The notes beneath the pieces are model-generated. The model had not been told where the DNA came from and searched no databases. It was given only the letters and a program-made list of their open reading frames with translations. Made by a program: the position numbers and the translations under genes. Below, piece by piece: positions 52,958 to 62,952 of a stretch of DNA of 64,000 nucleotides. Origin of the DNA: Lucinisca nassula (lineage: Eukaryota; Mollusca; Bivalvia; Lucinida; Lucinidae); assembly GCA_963580285.1 (NCBI GenBank), contig OY757023.1:85833108-85897107 (forward strand), in the 5' to 3' direction. Position 1 is the stretch's first letter. Every line of letters starts with the position of its first letter.

Positions 52958-53147
52958 CCAAATTTTATACAGAAACAAAACATGGAAGCTACTGGAGAGG
53001 TTGCTCATACCGTGTGAACATTCATAAACATGCCTATACAGAAAAGTTCTGCTCAGCAGACAGCTTTTCTATAGTCATGTTACATGTAGCGAAGCACCTA
53101 AAATTAGGAACGTAAGGTTACTGTGTGTACAGAGTAAGATACACATA

Positions 53148-53548
53148 CACCACAAACTTGCTATAACACGGTCCATTATAACACAGTTTTGGATATAACA
53201 CGGTTTCAAGATGGATCCCAAATACGTAGAGATTACAGGAAAACCTGTCTTAGTGGCCACCTCTATTAAGCAAGCAACCTGTCTTAAGCAAGCAAGCGTT
53301 GTGTTCCCAAAAAAGGCAAATGCATTAAATGTCACCTGTATTAAGCAAGCACCTGTCTTAAGCAAGCACATTTTGGTTATCCCTTTTGGTGCTTGCTTAA
53401 TACAGGTTGGACTGTATATAGAAAAATGACCATAAATGGTCATTTTTCTATATTATCTATACATTTTAGTTTGGATATAACACGGTTGTTTAACTAACAT
53501 GATTTCTGCTTTGGATCCTATCAATAGTGTTATAGAGAGGTTGTGGTG
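53148..53548. mobile_element. TA-flanked MITE, CACCACAA type, with nested MITE
   Basis: Ends CACCACAAACTTGCTATAAC and GTTATAGAGAGGTTGTGGTG. TA at 53146-53147 and 53549-53550. It contains TATAACACGGT repeats and the element 53236-53414. Confidence 0.88.
53236..53414. mobile_element. TA-flanked MITE, AAGCAAGCACC type, nested
   Basis: CAGGAAAACCTGTCTTAGTG to TAATACAGGTTGGACTG. TA on both sides. Confidence 0.9.
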
Positions 53549-53579
53549 TATGTTTACAAGCTAGTTAGGTTTTAAAATA

Positions 53580-53739
53580 CAGTAAAACTTGTTTTAGTGG
53601 CCACCTGTATTAAGCAAGCAGGCATTCAGTTCCCGAAAAAGGAAAATGCATTAAAATTCACCTGTGTTAAGCAAGCACCTGTCCTAAGCAAGCACTTTTT
53701 GAATATCCCAAAGGTGCTTGCTTTATACAGGTTGGACTG
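53580..53739. mobile_element. TA-flanked MITE, AAGCAAGCACC type
   Basis: CAGTAAAACTTGTTTTAGTG to TATACAGGTTGGACTG. TA at 53578-53579 and 53740-53741. Only 30 bp from the preceding TA element. Confidence 0.9.
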
Positions 53740-53886
53740 TAACTTAACTGCAATAAATAAGTTACAATAATGGAACCCTATTTGAATCCCCTCTTTCCAC
53801 CATATTAAGCAAACACCTGTAGAAAAGCGAAAAGGTGACTACATACGACAGGTACTTGTTTATTACAGTTCATTTATTTTTCTCTT

Positions 53887-54127
53887 TTAAGGGGAATGTA
53901 TACACCTTCAGGGGAGGCAATTCCTGCAAAAGTATTTTTGTCTCCCATGTCAACAGGGGTCAACTCTTTAAGGAAAGAATTTGCTCCTGAGGAGCAAATT
54001 CTTTCCTTTAATAGTAGACCACTTTTTCAGTGGGGCAGGGCTTATAGAAAAGCGAACAGGAAGTCTCAAAGTTGTCTCCCTTTGAAAAATGGCAGAAAAA
54101 TCTGCCAGGTGTACCCGTTCCCCTTAA
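53887..54127. mobile_element. TTAAGGGG MITE
   Basis: TTAAGGGGAATGTATACACC to GGTGTACCCGTTCCCCTTAA. Inner hairpin GGAAAGAATTTGCTCC / GGAGCAAATTCTTTCC. Confidence 0.92.
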
Positions 54128-54349
54128 AGGGTATAAAAATTTGGCCTTTTGATACAGGAGGCTGCCCTTTAAGACCAGTCCCACTGTATATTATGAGGGG
54201 TTTACTAGGAGATATTTTTATACTCTGTGAACCTCTGAAATCAGCTAAACAGAGTTTGCCAGCTTTGAACAGGTAGGCCATGGAAATGATCAAGTTTGAA
54301 CTAGTGAAACCTGTGATAGCTCCAGCTAAAGGGGAATAACGTGGAGGAT

Positions 54350-54475
54350 TCTTCTTATTCCTTCCCATAAAACCTGTGTCGTGGGTACTTGTTAGAATCG
54401 CCTCAAAGAGGCGATTCTAACAAGTACCCACAACATAGGTTTCTGATGGGCAAAAAGGAAAATTAGCCCTTAATT
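54350..54475. mobile_element. Fb1 MITE
   Basis: CGTGGGTACTTGTTAGAATC and GATTCTAACAAGTACCCACA around GCCTCAAAGAGGC, flanked by CCATAAAACCTGT / ATAGGTTTCTGATGG. Confidence 0.88.
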
Positions 54476-54811
54476 ATCCATGTCACTCCAAACTATCTGC
54501 AGCTAAGCTTGGAAAATGGAAATGAAACCGTTTCTATAAAAATTTGTTCATCTTATATAGCACATCATAGGAAAAATGTTTACTTTCTTCCCAAGCACCA
54601 GTACTGACCATATACACATTGCAACAACAGCTTTAACCCACTCTCTGACAAAAAGCATACAGCATTCATGAAAGAGATTCAATTTTTGCAAGCTTCCATT
54701 CCACCTTTTTTAACCACCAACTGTCTAAGACTGGTGATAATGAAACAACTGACACAACTATTTTTCAAACAACATAGCTTGACGTGAGCCTACTTACACA
54801 TATCTCCAAAT

Positions 54812-55047
54812 GGGCCCCGTCAAGCGATTTTGGTACTTATCGCCTATGCGAGCAGCGAATGTTCAGGCGAGCCTGCGCATCTGCGCAGTCTCGCCAGAAC
54901 CTTCGCTGCTCGCTCATACAAGCAGTGAATCAAGAGGAACCTTCAGACAGAAAGCCATATCCCTCGCCCCTGTGAATGACTGGGCATGCGCAGTTAAAAT
55001 TTGTCATGACGGAATGCTCGAAGACACAAATTCGCTTGGCGGGGCTC
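54812..55047. mobile_element. GC4 MITE, 4-bp duplication AAAT
   Basis: 236 bp, GGGCCCCGTCAAGCGATTTT to AAATTCGCTTGGCGGGGCTC. AAAT at 54808-54811 and 55048-55051. Confidence 0.93.
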
Positions 55048-55092
55048 AAATAATATGACAGGAGGAACAAGGATAATTTTGGGATAGTTTGC

Positions 55093-55360
55093 TTTGTTTT
55101 TGGAGTTTAATGGCCCAGTCAACACTGTTTAGGGCATATCGAGCAAGTCAGTTTACCTTACCACACTTTACCTGGGTAGGTTAACCAGTACAGTGCACAT
55201 TCCTTTGCCAGAAACTGATGACTGGCCTTCTTGAATCTGCAGAAGGGAGAGAATGACCATGATCAATCTCAATAAATTAGAGAATGTTTCCGCACCAGCA
55301 GGTATCAAACCCACGACCTCCTGATCACCAGACAGACACATATCCAACTAAGCTATTTCT
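55093..55360 (-). mobile_element. SINE-C, diverged
   Basis: Tail TTAAACTCCAAAAACAAAG at the left (- strand). Head with a B box GTGGGTTTGATACC and a degraded A box TAGCTTAGTTGGATATG at the right. Confidence 0.78.
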
Positions 55361-55385
55361 TTATAATTACATGTTTTGTTTTTGT

Positions 55386-55684
55386 CCTCGCCCATCGGGC
55401 TTGGAGAAATAGATTGGGCTGCATGGTGCTTCCACACAGAGCTGAAATTGACCATACACGAGCACTGGTAAACTGCTTAGACGGACTAAGCATGCCCAGG
55501 CAAAGCATTGTGAGTCAAGATCGTCCAATGCATCTTATAAGCCTTCTGGTTTCATTGGGGTAGCAGGGCTTGAGATGTCATTTCACCTCAATGTCAGGTA
55601 AAAGTCCCACAAAATTGAAAGCAAAGTCTCCAAAATGACCTAATGTGACAGGGACATTACACTCCAATTCAACAAACAAACGTT
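55386..55684 (+). mobile_element. SINE-B, diverged full length
   Basis: CTCGCCCATCGGGCTTGGAG to GACATTACACTCCAATTCAA with a CAAACAAAC end. Confidence 0.8.
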
Positions 55685-55946
55685 TTGTTACAAACAGGAA
55701 ATTTATCCCTCAATTAATCCTCTTTAATTCCTCCTCTCTGGAGTTTTGTAAAGTTAGAGAAGCCAAACCCACAAACTAGAACTTGCTATTAGCCAAAATC
55801 TGGTGACTGGAAATGTTCAGCAGCTGACCCTTATACAGAAAATTTCCCTATTACAAGACCACCCAATATTAAGACCACCTCACTATGAAGAACCTGTTTT
55901 GTCCAGCCCCAAATTAAGCTTGCCCTTTTTTCCTATTTACTGTAAT

Positions 55947-56122
55947 GATCCTAAACCCTGGGACAGACAGGCCTAAGCAAACAGTGCAGACCCAGATCAG
56001 ACAGACTGAGCAGTCTGATCAGGGTCTACACTGTTTACCATTCCATCTGCACTTTTTTGGACTCCTTGCTTACTCATGAAACAAATTTGTTAAAAGGGTT
56101 TTAGGAAAATTACAGCAAGGAA
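55947..56122. mobile_element. M4 MITE, reverse orientation
   Basis: GGGACAGACAGGCCTAAGCA, core CAGACCCAGATCAGACAG / CAGTCTGATCAGGGTCTAC, then TTTGGACTCCTTGCTTACTC. Confidence 0.82.
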
Positions 56123-56589
56123 TTTTTGTTTTTTTATAGTAGACCACGATTACTGGACGTCATTTTACTGCATTTCCACAGAAAAAATACAAACCAGCTT
56201 ACGAGAAAAGGGCTTCAATTATTTATGTTCTTCCGATTCATGTGTGAAGAAAACTTATCTGGACTTCTAGCACGAACCTACCTCAAGGTCTGCTCTACAC
56301 ATCTGCGTCTGCAAGCAGCAAAGGCTCTGGCAAGACTTGACTGATAAGCCTTTCCTTGTTGTCGATGCAAAAATACACTTTTGAGAATTCTCAAGACACA
56401 GACCTGGCTCATATATGCTGCAGAAAAAAAATATTATTAGAAACTAACAATTTCCAAGCTCCACCAACTTTTGGCTTTCCCCCCGGCAAGTTCGGTCAAA
56501 GAATAACCAAAAACTATCACATGACGCTGCTAGTCAATAAAATTACAACACAACACAGAGCTCAAGATAATGAGGAGTATTTTGGTAAT

Positions 56590-57080
56590 TTTGTGATAAT
56601 TTTCTTCATTTCTCAACAAAAGCGTATGTTGCGGGTACTCATTTGAATTGCCTCAATGAGGCAACTCAAACGAGTACCAAACATAATTATGGCACTTCAA
56701 ACAAGTATCAAACTGAAGCAAGTAACGACAACACAATTAACCCTTCTCTTGCTGAATATTCAGTTAAGCCACATCCATTTCTCACTTTGAACCAATCGGA
56801 TTACTTGATGTACTCTATTCCTACAAATTCATAAATTGAATGTCAAACCGTGTAGATCCTGATCAGATGGCTTCTTCAGAAGCCATCTGATCTGGATCTA
56901 CACTGTTTGCAAAGAAAAGGGTTGTAGTGAACAGCAGGATAAGAGTTAAAAGAACATATTCAAACTGTCACATGTTTAGGGTACTCGTATGAATCCCCTC
57001 AATGAGGCAAAACAAAAGAAGACCCACGACACATGCTCAAAATGAGAAATGAGAAAATTGTCTCAAATTATCAAAAACTC
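56590..57080. mobile_element. two decayed Fb1 hairpins flanking an M1 MITE
   Basis: The first is at 56621-56685 (GTTGCGGGTACTCATTTGAA / TCAAACGAGTACCAAAC). The second is at about 56970-57040 (GGGTACTCGTATGAATCCCC). An M1 MITE lies between at 56737-56949. Confidence 0.65.
56737..56949. mobile_element. M1 MITE
   Basis: TTAACCCTTCTCTTGCTG to CAGCAGGATAAGAGTTAA. Confidence 0.92.
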
Positions 57081-57211
57081 CCCCTCTCTGTTTTCTCTGA
57101 AACAACATGTTTTACATATAATGGTTCTACCAATCACAGCCATTCTAGATATAGTAACGACTTCTGCGGTTAAAATTTGAAAATCCTAGTATAATTCTAC
57201 TCCTGGTTTGT

Positions 57212-57529
57212 TCAAGTGTCTCTCTCTTTTTTCACCATCATTTCCAACATATGATGGGCTGGCAATGGCCCTAAAGCCCCCATATAGCCCCTATGTCGTG
57301 AAGATAATGTTTCCGTCGGCGACCTCTGCGGCGACCTGGATGGAGATTTCACCAATTTTAAACCACCATTACTGGTGTGTGGTTTTGCAATAATGTCCAA
57401 CACATTAATACCCAACTGATGTAATTTGTCCTGTAAGATCATGTTTTCACACCGAAGTTGTTCATACGCAAGTTCATAATGCTGTAACCGTCCTGACAGA
57501 TCTTGATTCACCTGTAACAGTTTCCCAAC
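57212..57529 (-). CDS. terminal exon: leucine-heptad coiled coil plus Ser/Pro-rich tail
   Basis: On the - strand a strong acceptor (TTTTTCTTCTTTCAG) precedes a phase-0 exon that encodes 105 residues and a TGA (57212-57214). Residues 4, 11, 18, 25, 32 and 39 are L, L, Y, L, L, L, a clean heptad within LLQVNQDLSGRLQHYELAYE and QLRCENMILQDKLHQL. A basic Ser/Pro segment (KSPSRSPQRSPTETLSSRHR) follows with SP sites typical of proline-directed kinase targets. It has none of the window's repeats. It could instead end at ATG|GTGAAA, a weak donor, in which case further exons lie to the left. Function unknown; structural or centrosome/microtubule-type coiled-coil proteins share this layout. Confidence 0.7.
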   Translation of the reverse strand, partial: VGKLLQVNQDLSGRLQHYELAYEQLRCENMILQDKLHQLGINVLDIIAKPHTSNGGLKLVKSPSRSPQRSPTETLSSRHRGYMGALGPLPAHHMLEMMVKKERDT

Positions 57530-57633
57530 CTGAAAGAAGAAAAACAGAACTGAGAAATGAATTTGTTTTTCGCCCACCTCTGATTAACGATTGGCTCAAA
57601 ATAAGTGATATAGTCTTGAAAGTGTCTCCAATA

Positions 57634-58003
57634 CAGAGGACCCTCATAAAAATTCCTTATAATGGCCAAACATTAGGGAACAAAAAACTTCCCTAATATT
57701 TGGTTGTCATAAGGAATTTGTCATCATAAAGAATCCCAGTTAGTATGATAGGTAATAAAGGGCCTTTTCCCCCTCATTACCCGGGGAAACAAATGTTGTA
57801 GAGATTTGTTAGAATCGCCTCGATTCTAACAAATCTCTATAACATTTTATTCTTGGCGTATTAGATTACAAGAATATTTCATGACAGGCGTTTCCAACAC
57901 GAAAGAAGCCCTAGCTATGGTTTCATTCCATTGAAATTGCCGTTATAACGAGATTTTGTCGTTATAACGAATGTCTATATAAAGGTATAAAGAGGGTTGA
58001 CTG
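57634..58003. mobile_element. TA-flanked MITE (CAGAGGACC..GGTTGACTG), with inner hairpin
   Basis: CAGAGGACCCTCATAAAAAT to AAGAGGGTTGACTG, TA on both sides. An Fb1-like hairpin AGAGATTTGTTAGAATCG / CGATTCTAACAAATCTCT sits at 57800-57841. About 100 bp outside the acceptor of the coiled-coil exon. Confidence 0.82.
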
Positions 58004-58084
58004 TACATTTGTGCTACCATAGGTTGGCCACCTGTGTGATGGGTATCATTTTCTCATGAGCTGTTTTGACTATATACTTCCTGC

Positions 58085-58327
58085 GAATAAATTCTATTAT
58101 CAACCAATCAAATTGCTTGATATTACGAATTTGTTAAAACTCGCCAACTGAATGACAAGCAGTGTGGATCCTGATCAGATGGCTTCTTCAGAAGCCATCT
58201 GATCTGGATCTACACTGTTTTAAGCCATCTGATCTGGATCTACACTGTTTTAAGCCATCTGATCTGGATCTACACTGTTTGCAAAGGTAGGTTGTTGTCA
58301 TGTTCAGCAGGATGAGGACTAAGTTAA
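58085..58327. mobile_element. M1-type MITE with triplicated right core arm
   Basis: AAGCCATCTGATCTGGATCT with ACACTGTTTT is repeated three times (about 58192-58280) while the left arm occurs once. The left end of the element is eroded. Confidence 0.82.
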
Positions 58328-58574
58328 TGTTACTGTCAGATCATTACAAACTTGAATGTCATTATCACTAACAGGACTTTAAGGCTCCAACCTTTCAAAA
58401 TTTTTAACTACTGATGAGTCACAAGCGAACATGTGTCTAGTGACATGTGCATGCAGCAAACACTCAGATAAGCCTGTGTTCCCTGACCCGGTCAGAATAC
58501 AGCTTTCACAGCTTTCATTCAGCGAACAGCTACACAGTACATGCAAAGACTGATAAGACAGCAAGGATGCACAG

Positions 58575-58825
58575 ACTGATATGAGTTTTTAATCCACACA
58601 CAATGTCATGTCCGAAGACACAGTCTTGATTACCAGACTGTGTCAAAAATTCTGTTTGAGTTTTACAGGTCTGAAGAGTAGACAAAATATCTGTTCTGGC
58701 AACATGACTGAAGCTAACTGTCTCTGTTCTGTTTTTGTAAAGTTCATTGGCCATGTCAACACATTTTAGGTCATGCTGAGACGAAGTAACCACACTATTC
58801 CAAGAGTGTGCACCAAACCCACTGA
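58575..58825 (-). CDS. possible exon, unidentified
   Basis: An open frame on the - strand outside any repeat. A candidate acceptor (ATGTATATCAG) and donor (TCTG|GTAATC) would bound about 65 residues including VTSSQHDLKCVDMANELYKN and RTETVSFSHVARTDILSTLQ. Phases (2 and 1) do not join directly to the phase-0 exon at 57529. Weak. Confidence 0.22.
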
Positions 58826-58883
58826 TATACATGTAGTAAGTATGACTTTACCATGTTGAATTTGTTCTCATCAGTCCCAAGAG

Positions 58884-59043
58884 TGAGTGAGTGTTGGAGT
58901 TTAACGTCTCACCAACAGCTAAGGTCAAACAGAGATAAAGACTTATCTTAAAGATTGGAGAAGCCCTGAATCGATCCTTCGACCCCAGGTTTACAAGGCG
59001 AGTAGTATAAAGGTTAACCACTACACCACGGAGGCTTCCAAGA
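58884..59043 (-). mobile_element. SINE-D, full length with 16-bp duplication
   Basis: TCATCAGTCCCAAGAG at 58868-58883 and 59044-59059. - strand head CCTCCGTGGTGTAGTGGTTA with a B box GGATCGATTCAGGG. Tail GACGTTAAACTCCAACACTC. About 160 bp, the shortest SINE family here. Confidence 0.93.
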
Positions 59044-59065
59044 TCATCAGTCCCAAGAGAAATTA

Positions 59066-59330
59066 CAATAGAATTCCACTCTTAAGACCAGCTAAAATTG
59101 AGGTAAATTCTGCTTTTAAAAGCATATTTAAATAATTTCAGCTATTCTGTCTTCGTGTTTTCTACACCAAGAAACCTCTACCATGGGACCACCTTTGGGA
59201 CTGTTCAAAAGTGGTCTTAAAGACCACTTTTGAATAGTCCCAAGAGTGGTCTTCCACTAGAGCATATTGGGTGTAGAAACCACAAAGAAATTATATCTGA
59301 AATCTTCTACGTAAAAATTCTTTAAAAAAG
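59066..59330. mobile_element. GACCACC-type MITE
   Basis: AATAGAATTCCACTCTTAAG, the dyad ACTGTTCAAAAGTGGTCTTA / GACCACTTTTGAATAGTCCC. The right end is diverged. Confidence 0.75.
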
Positions 59331-59596
59331 GATAATCTAACTTGTCTTAATTTTAGATGAACACACTTGTTTCGCTCCAAATCTTTTGGGGGCTCAACTT
59401 GGACCATCATGTCACCTACGACCAGGACTGATCCAAGTCAAATTGTTCCGATCCTTGTTCGGTATAAATGCTCCGTCTAAACACTTGTATCGGTCCAAGA
59501 TAGATCAATTCTTATTTTTTGGACAGCCAAGTGATTCATTTGTCCCGATCAGTGTTAACAAAAAGCCGAGTTTATACAGATCTACCTCACACTACT

Positions 59597-59783
59597 TTAA
59601 CCCAATACAGGCAGGAAACCCCTAAAGGAGTACCTTGGCAAACAGTGCAGGTCCAGATCAGACGCTGCAGAATGCAGTGTCTGATCAGGGCCTGCACTAT
59701 TTGCTACCAGAGTTTTTTTGTCAAAAAATAGAATAAGAATGAAAAATAGGCAACATCCCTTAAATGACAAATGGACATGTTAA
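59597..59783. mobile_element. M2 MITE
   Basis: TTAACCCAATACAGGCAGG, GTACCTTGGCAAACAGTGCA, core TCCAGATCAGACGCTGC / GTGTCTGATCAGGGCC, right end near TTAAGTTATATGCC. Confidence 0.82.
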
Positions 59784-59807
59784 GTTATATGCCTGGTTCT
59801 ACCTCAT

Positions 59808-60004
59808 CTAACCCTTCTCTTGCTGAATATTCAGTTTAGTCACACCCATTTCTGACTTTGAACCAATCAGATCACTTGATGTAATTAATCCTACAAATTC
59901 ATTGATTGAATGTCGAACAGTGTAGATCCTGATCAGATGGCTTCTTCAGAAGCCATCTGATCTGGATCTACACTGTTTGTCGTGAACAGCAGAATAAGAG
60001 CTAA
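59808..60004. mobile_element. M1 MITE
   Basis: CTAACCCTTCTCTTGCTG to AACAGCAGAATAAGAGCTAA. The usual GCAAAGATAGGGGTT segment is deleted. Confidence 0.9.
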
Positions 60005-60733
60005 ACAGGGTATAAGCCATCATTTCTCATGATTCAGGCAAGCAGCTGAATCTCATTCACTTCTCCATACAATAAAACTTCTCAAACTGAATATAATTCT
60101 GAATGACATTCACATCCTCCAAATAGACAGCTGAAACTCTTCTCTAGGTTATGTAAACCACAGAAAAAGCAATTAGCCATCGTCCCTGGTGCACTGTGAA
60201 GCCTCAGATCAGCCTGCACATATGTGCAGGCTGATCTGATGCTCCACAGTTTACACGTCAATATGTCAAATAATGGCTAGCCAACTCCTGCCCAGGTTTT
60301 TAGTGTCTGTCCAGGGAGGGGTTAAGACGGTTTTATCTAGGTGTGGGCTTACATAATTGAAGACCTCAATCCTTTAACCCTTTAATTTGCTGTACTTTTG
60401 TCAGATTTCATCATTGCAAGCTGAAAGAATTTCAATAATTCAGATAATACTTAAATGCTTCAAAGGCCAGCCATACAAAAGAATATACAATGAATGTACT
60501 TTTAACCAATATAAGCATTATACTTTGCTGAAGTACAAATTTTGCTCCATATGTAAGCTGTGCCATGGATTTCCATGGAATTTGAACTAATTCCATGAAA
60601 ACAGCCAAGAATAACACAGCCAATTTTGTCAGTTCCAGCTATTTTCATGCCTCTAAAATTTTCCTTTTATCAAGAAATATTGTGACATATTAGTCTTTAA
60701 AGTCAAATTCCTGCATGCTCTGTTTCAGGGAAA
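60005..60733. other. mostly no feature; one unrelated-looking hairpin
   Basis: 60194-60254: GTGAAGCCTCAGATCAGCCT and AGGCTGATCTGATGCTCCAC around GCACATATGTGC. It resembles the shared MITE core in layout but not in sequence. Elsewhere nothing supported. Confidence 0.55.
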
Positions 60734-60946
60734 TTAACCCTTATCCTGCTGAATAATTAATTTAGCCACACCCATTTCTGACTTTGAACCAATCAGATTA
60801 CTTGATGTAATTTATTTCTGCAAATTCACAAACTGAATGTCAAACAGTGTAGATCCTAATCAGATGGCTTCTTCAGAAGCCATCTGATCTGGATCTGCAC
60901 TGTTTGCAAAGGTAGGGGTTGTCTTGAACAGCAGGATAAGGGTTAA
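60734..60946. mobile_element. M1 MITE
   Basis: TTAACCCTTATCCTGCTG to CAGCAGGATAAGGGTTAA, perfect inverted ends. Confidence 0.93.
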
Positions 60947-60967
60947 GAATGATATAGACGAGGAAAA

Positions 60968-61130
60968 CGGAAGTGTCTTTGGAGTTTTACACCCCACCAC
61001 CAACTAAGGCCATAAGGAGATATGCAGACAGGAATGAGGCATAAAGTCTGTGGAGAAGGTGGAATCAAACCTCTGACCCCGACCTGTAAGAAGTTGAGTA
61101 GCTTATTCACCAATACGTCATATAGGTATG
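60968..61130 (-). mobile_element. SINE-D, diverged
   Basis: TTGGAGTTTTACACCCCACC (tail) and GGAATCAAACCTCTGACCCC (B-box region). The head is degraded. Confidence 0.6.
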
Positions 61131-61136
61131 TCCAAG

Positions 61137-61310
61137 ACCTAAGCACACAGTGCAATGCAGATAGTTATCAGGCTGCTCATGATCAGGGCTATGCTAATTA
61201 CCATTCCACCTGCACTTTTTGGACTCCTTGCTGGATCGTGAAACAAGTTTGTTGAAATTTTCGGAGAATTACAGAAAGACCTCAAGGTGTCCGAATTTTT
61301 AGGATTTTAA
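61137..61310. mobile_element. M4 MITE, reverse orientation
   Basis: TTTTTGGACTCCTTGCTGGA, GAAACAAGTTTGTTGAAATT, AGACCTCAAGGTGTCCGAAT. The core arms are degraded. Confidence 0.72.
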
Positions 61311-61678
61311 CTGTTTCTCAAATTTATATTCATTAAACCTTCTTATCAGGAGCTAATGTACATGACTCTGCAATTTATTTTTTTTTTATTTTTTTCTCAT
61401 CACTGCCATGATCATGTAGTTTCTTGGAGAAGTTGCTGATTTACCGCTCAGGTGCATGGCATTTAAATCTATTTTGGTGCAAAAGCATTGCAAACAGCCA
61501 GCTGCTTTCTGTGGTAACCATGGCAACCGTTTCAGTTAAAAGCATTAAATTTAATAAAGAAACTTGAAGCATCATTATTTAGATAGAACATTTTATCCCT
61601 TGCATCCCTGTAGACCATACAGACATCTTAATGTGCAAACTGTGTAAATTCAGTCATGAGGCGGCCTAATCAGGCGCT
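61311..61678. other. no feature recognised
   Basis: AT-rich with a T-run near 61378. No coding frame or paired arms that I can support. Confidence 0.45.
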
Positions 61679-61971
61679 AGTGGTCCTCCCCCATAATGGG
61701 GCTTGAAGAAATAGATTGGGCTGCATGATGCTTCCACGCAGAGCTGACTACTGGTAAATCGCGTTGAGGCTCTAAGCCTGCCCAGGAAAAGTGGTGTGAG
61801 TCGGACTGCCTATGCAAATAAACCCTATTGGTTTCATTGTGTAGCTTGGGTTGAGATGTCATTTCATCTCAATGTCGGGTAAAAGTCCCAGAAAACTGGA
61901 AGCAACGTCTCCAAAATGACCTACATAGTGTAGACGGGGATGTTAAACCTCAAATCAAACAAACATAATCA
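61679..61971 (+). mobile_element. SINE-B, full length
   Basis: GTCCTCCCCCATAATGGGGC to TTAAACCTCAAATCAAACAA. Confidence 0.85.
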
Positions 61972-62028
61972 AGCGCTACACAATTTGCCACTAAAACCTG
62001 CAGTTTGCTAAAACTAATGTGTCCAAAT

Positions 62029-62227
62029 TTAACCCACGACAACCCCTATCTTTGCAAACAGTGTAGATCAAGATCAGATGGCTTCTGAAGAAGCCATCTG
62101 ATCAGGATCTACACTGTTTGACATTCAATTTATGAATTTGTAGGAATAAATTACATCAAGTAATCTGATTGGTTCAAAGTCAGAAATGGGCGTGGCTAAA
62201 CTGAATATTCAGCAAGAGAAGGGTTAA
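62029..62227. mobile_element. M1 MITE
   Basis: TTAACCCACGACAACCCC (first few end bases deleted) to CAGCAAGAGAAGGGTTAA. Confidence 0.9.
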
Positions 62228-62395
62228 AGCTTGTAGATTCTACTTATGAAATTAGAAAAAGGGTTTAAAATCAGGTACAAACAGAAATACTCAAAGAACA
62301 CCGACATGAGGTTCCGGTCAAGTTGGTTCGTTTACTTTCAAGTAAGGCTTGAAATCACTTCAGCGAGCGGCCTAGTTGTTCAAAGCATTGAAAAC

Positions 62396-62834
62396 ATAAC
62401 CCATTGTATGAGGGAACCCCCTTAAAGGGGTACCTTGGCAAACAGTGCAGGCCCAGATCAGACGCTGCAGAACCCGGCGTCTGATCAGGGCCTGCACTAT
62501 TTGCTAACAGAATTTTCTGTCAAAAATAAAATACTAACGAAAAAAGAGGCCTGATACCCCTTATATGACAAATGGACTTGCCCTACATACAGCAATGGAA
62601 GAGTCCAATAGAATACGATGGGTTAACCCTTATCTTGCTGTTCACGACAACCCCTATCTTTGCAAACAGTGTAGATCCAGATCAGATGGCTTCTGAAGAA
62701 GCCATCTGATCAGGATCTACACTGTTTGGCATTCAGTTTATGAATTTGAAGCAATAAATTACATGAAGTAATTTGATTGGTTGATAGACAGAAATGGGTG
62801 TGGCTGAAATGAATATTCAGCAAGATAAGGGTAA
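62396..62834. mobile_element. M2 and M1 MITEs sharing one TTAA
   Basis: M2 runs 62396-62626 and ends TACGATGGGTTAA. M1 runs 62623-62834 and begins TTAACCCTTATCTTGCTG. The TTAA at 62623-62626 is common to both. Confidence 0.9.
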
Positions 62835-62952
62835 ATGAGCAGAGTCAATCATTAGTGGTACTCTGACAAGTATATTATAACAGTGGTATTTTTGCTGAAA
62901 AAAAAAAATGTGACCAGCAGGAAGATCTTCTCAATTGTCTGTGTTCATATAT

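Noticed and set aside
55824..56344. 72-residue open frame at 56126-56344 as a gene
   Set aside because: Its right part (GCAAGCAGCAAAGGCTCTGG) looks like a decayed GC4 inner arm and there is no splice or homology support.
7918..57850. A CRISPR-like array, because the same ~24-bp palindrome recurs many times
   Set aside because: Copies are scattered over 50 kb in both orientations, each within its own fold-back MITE, with no regular spacers and in a eukaryotic context.
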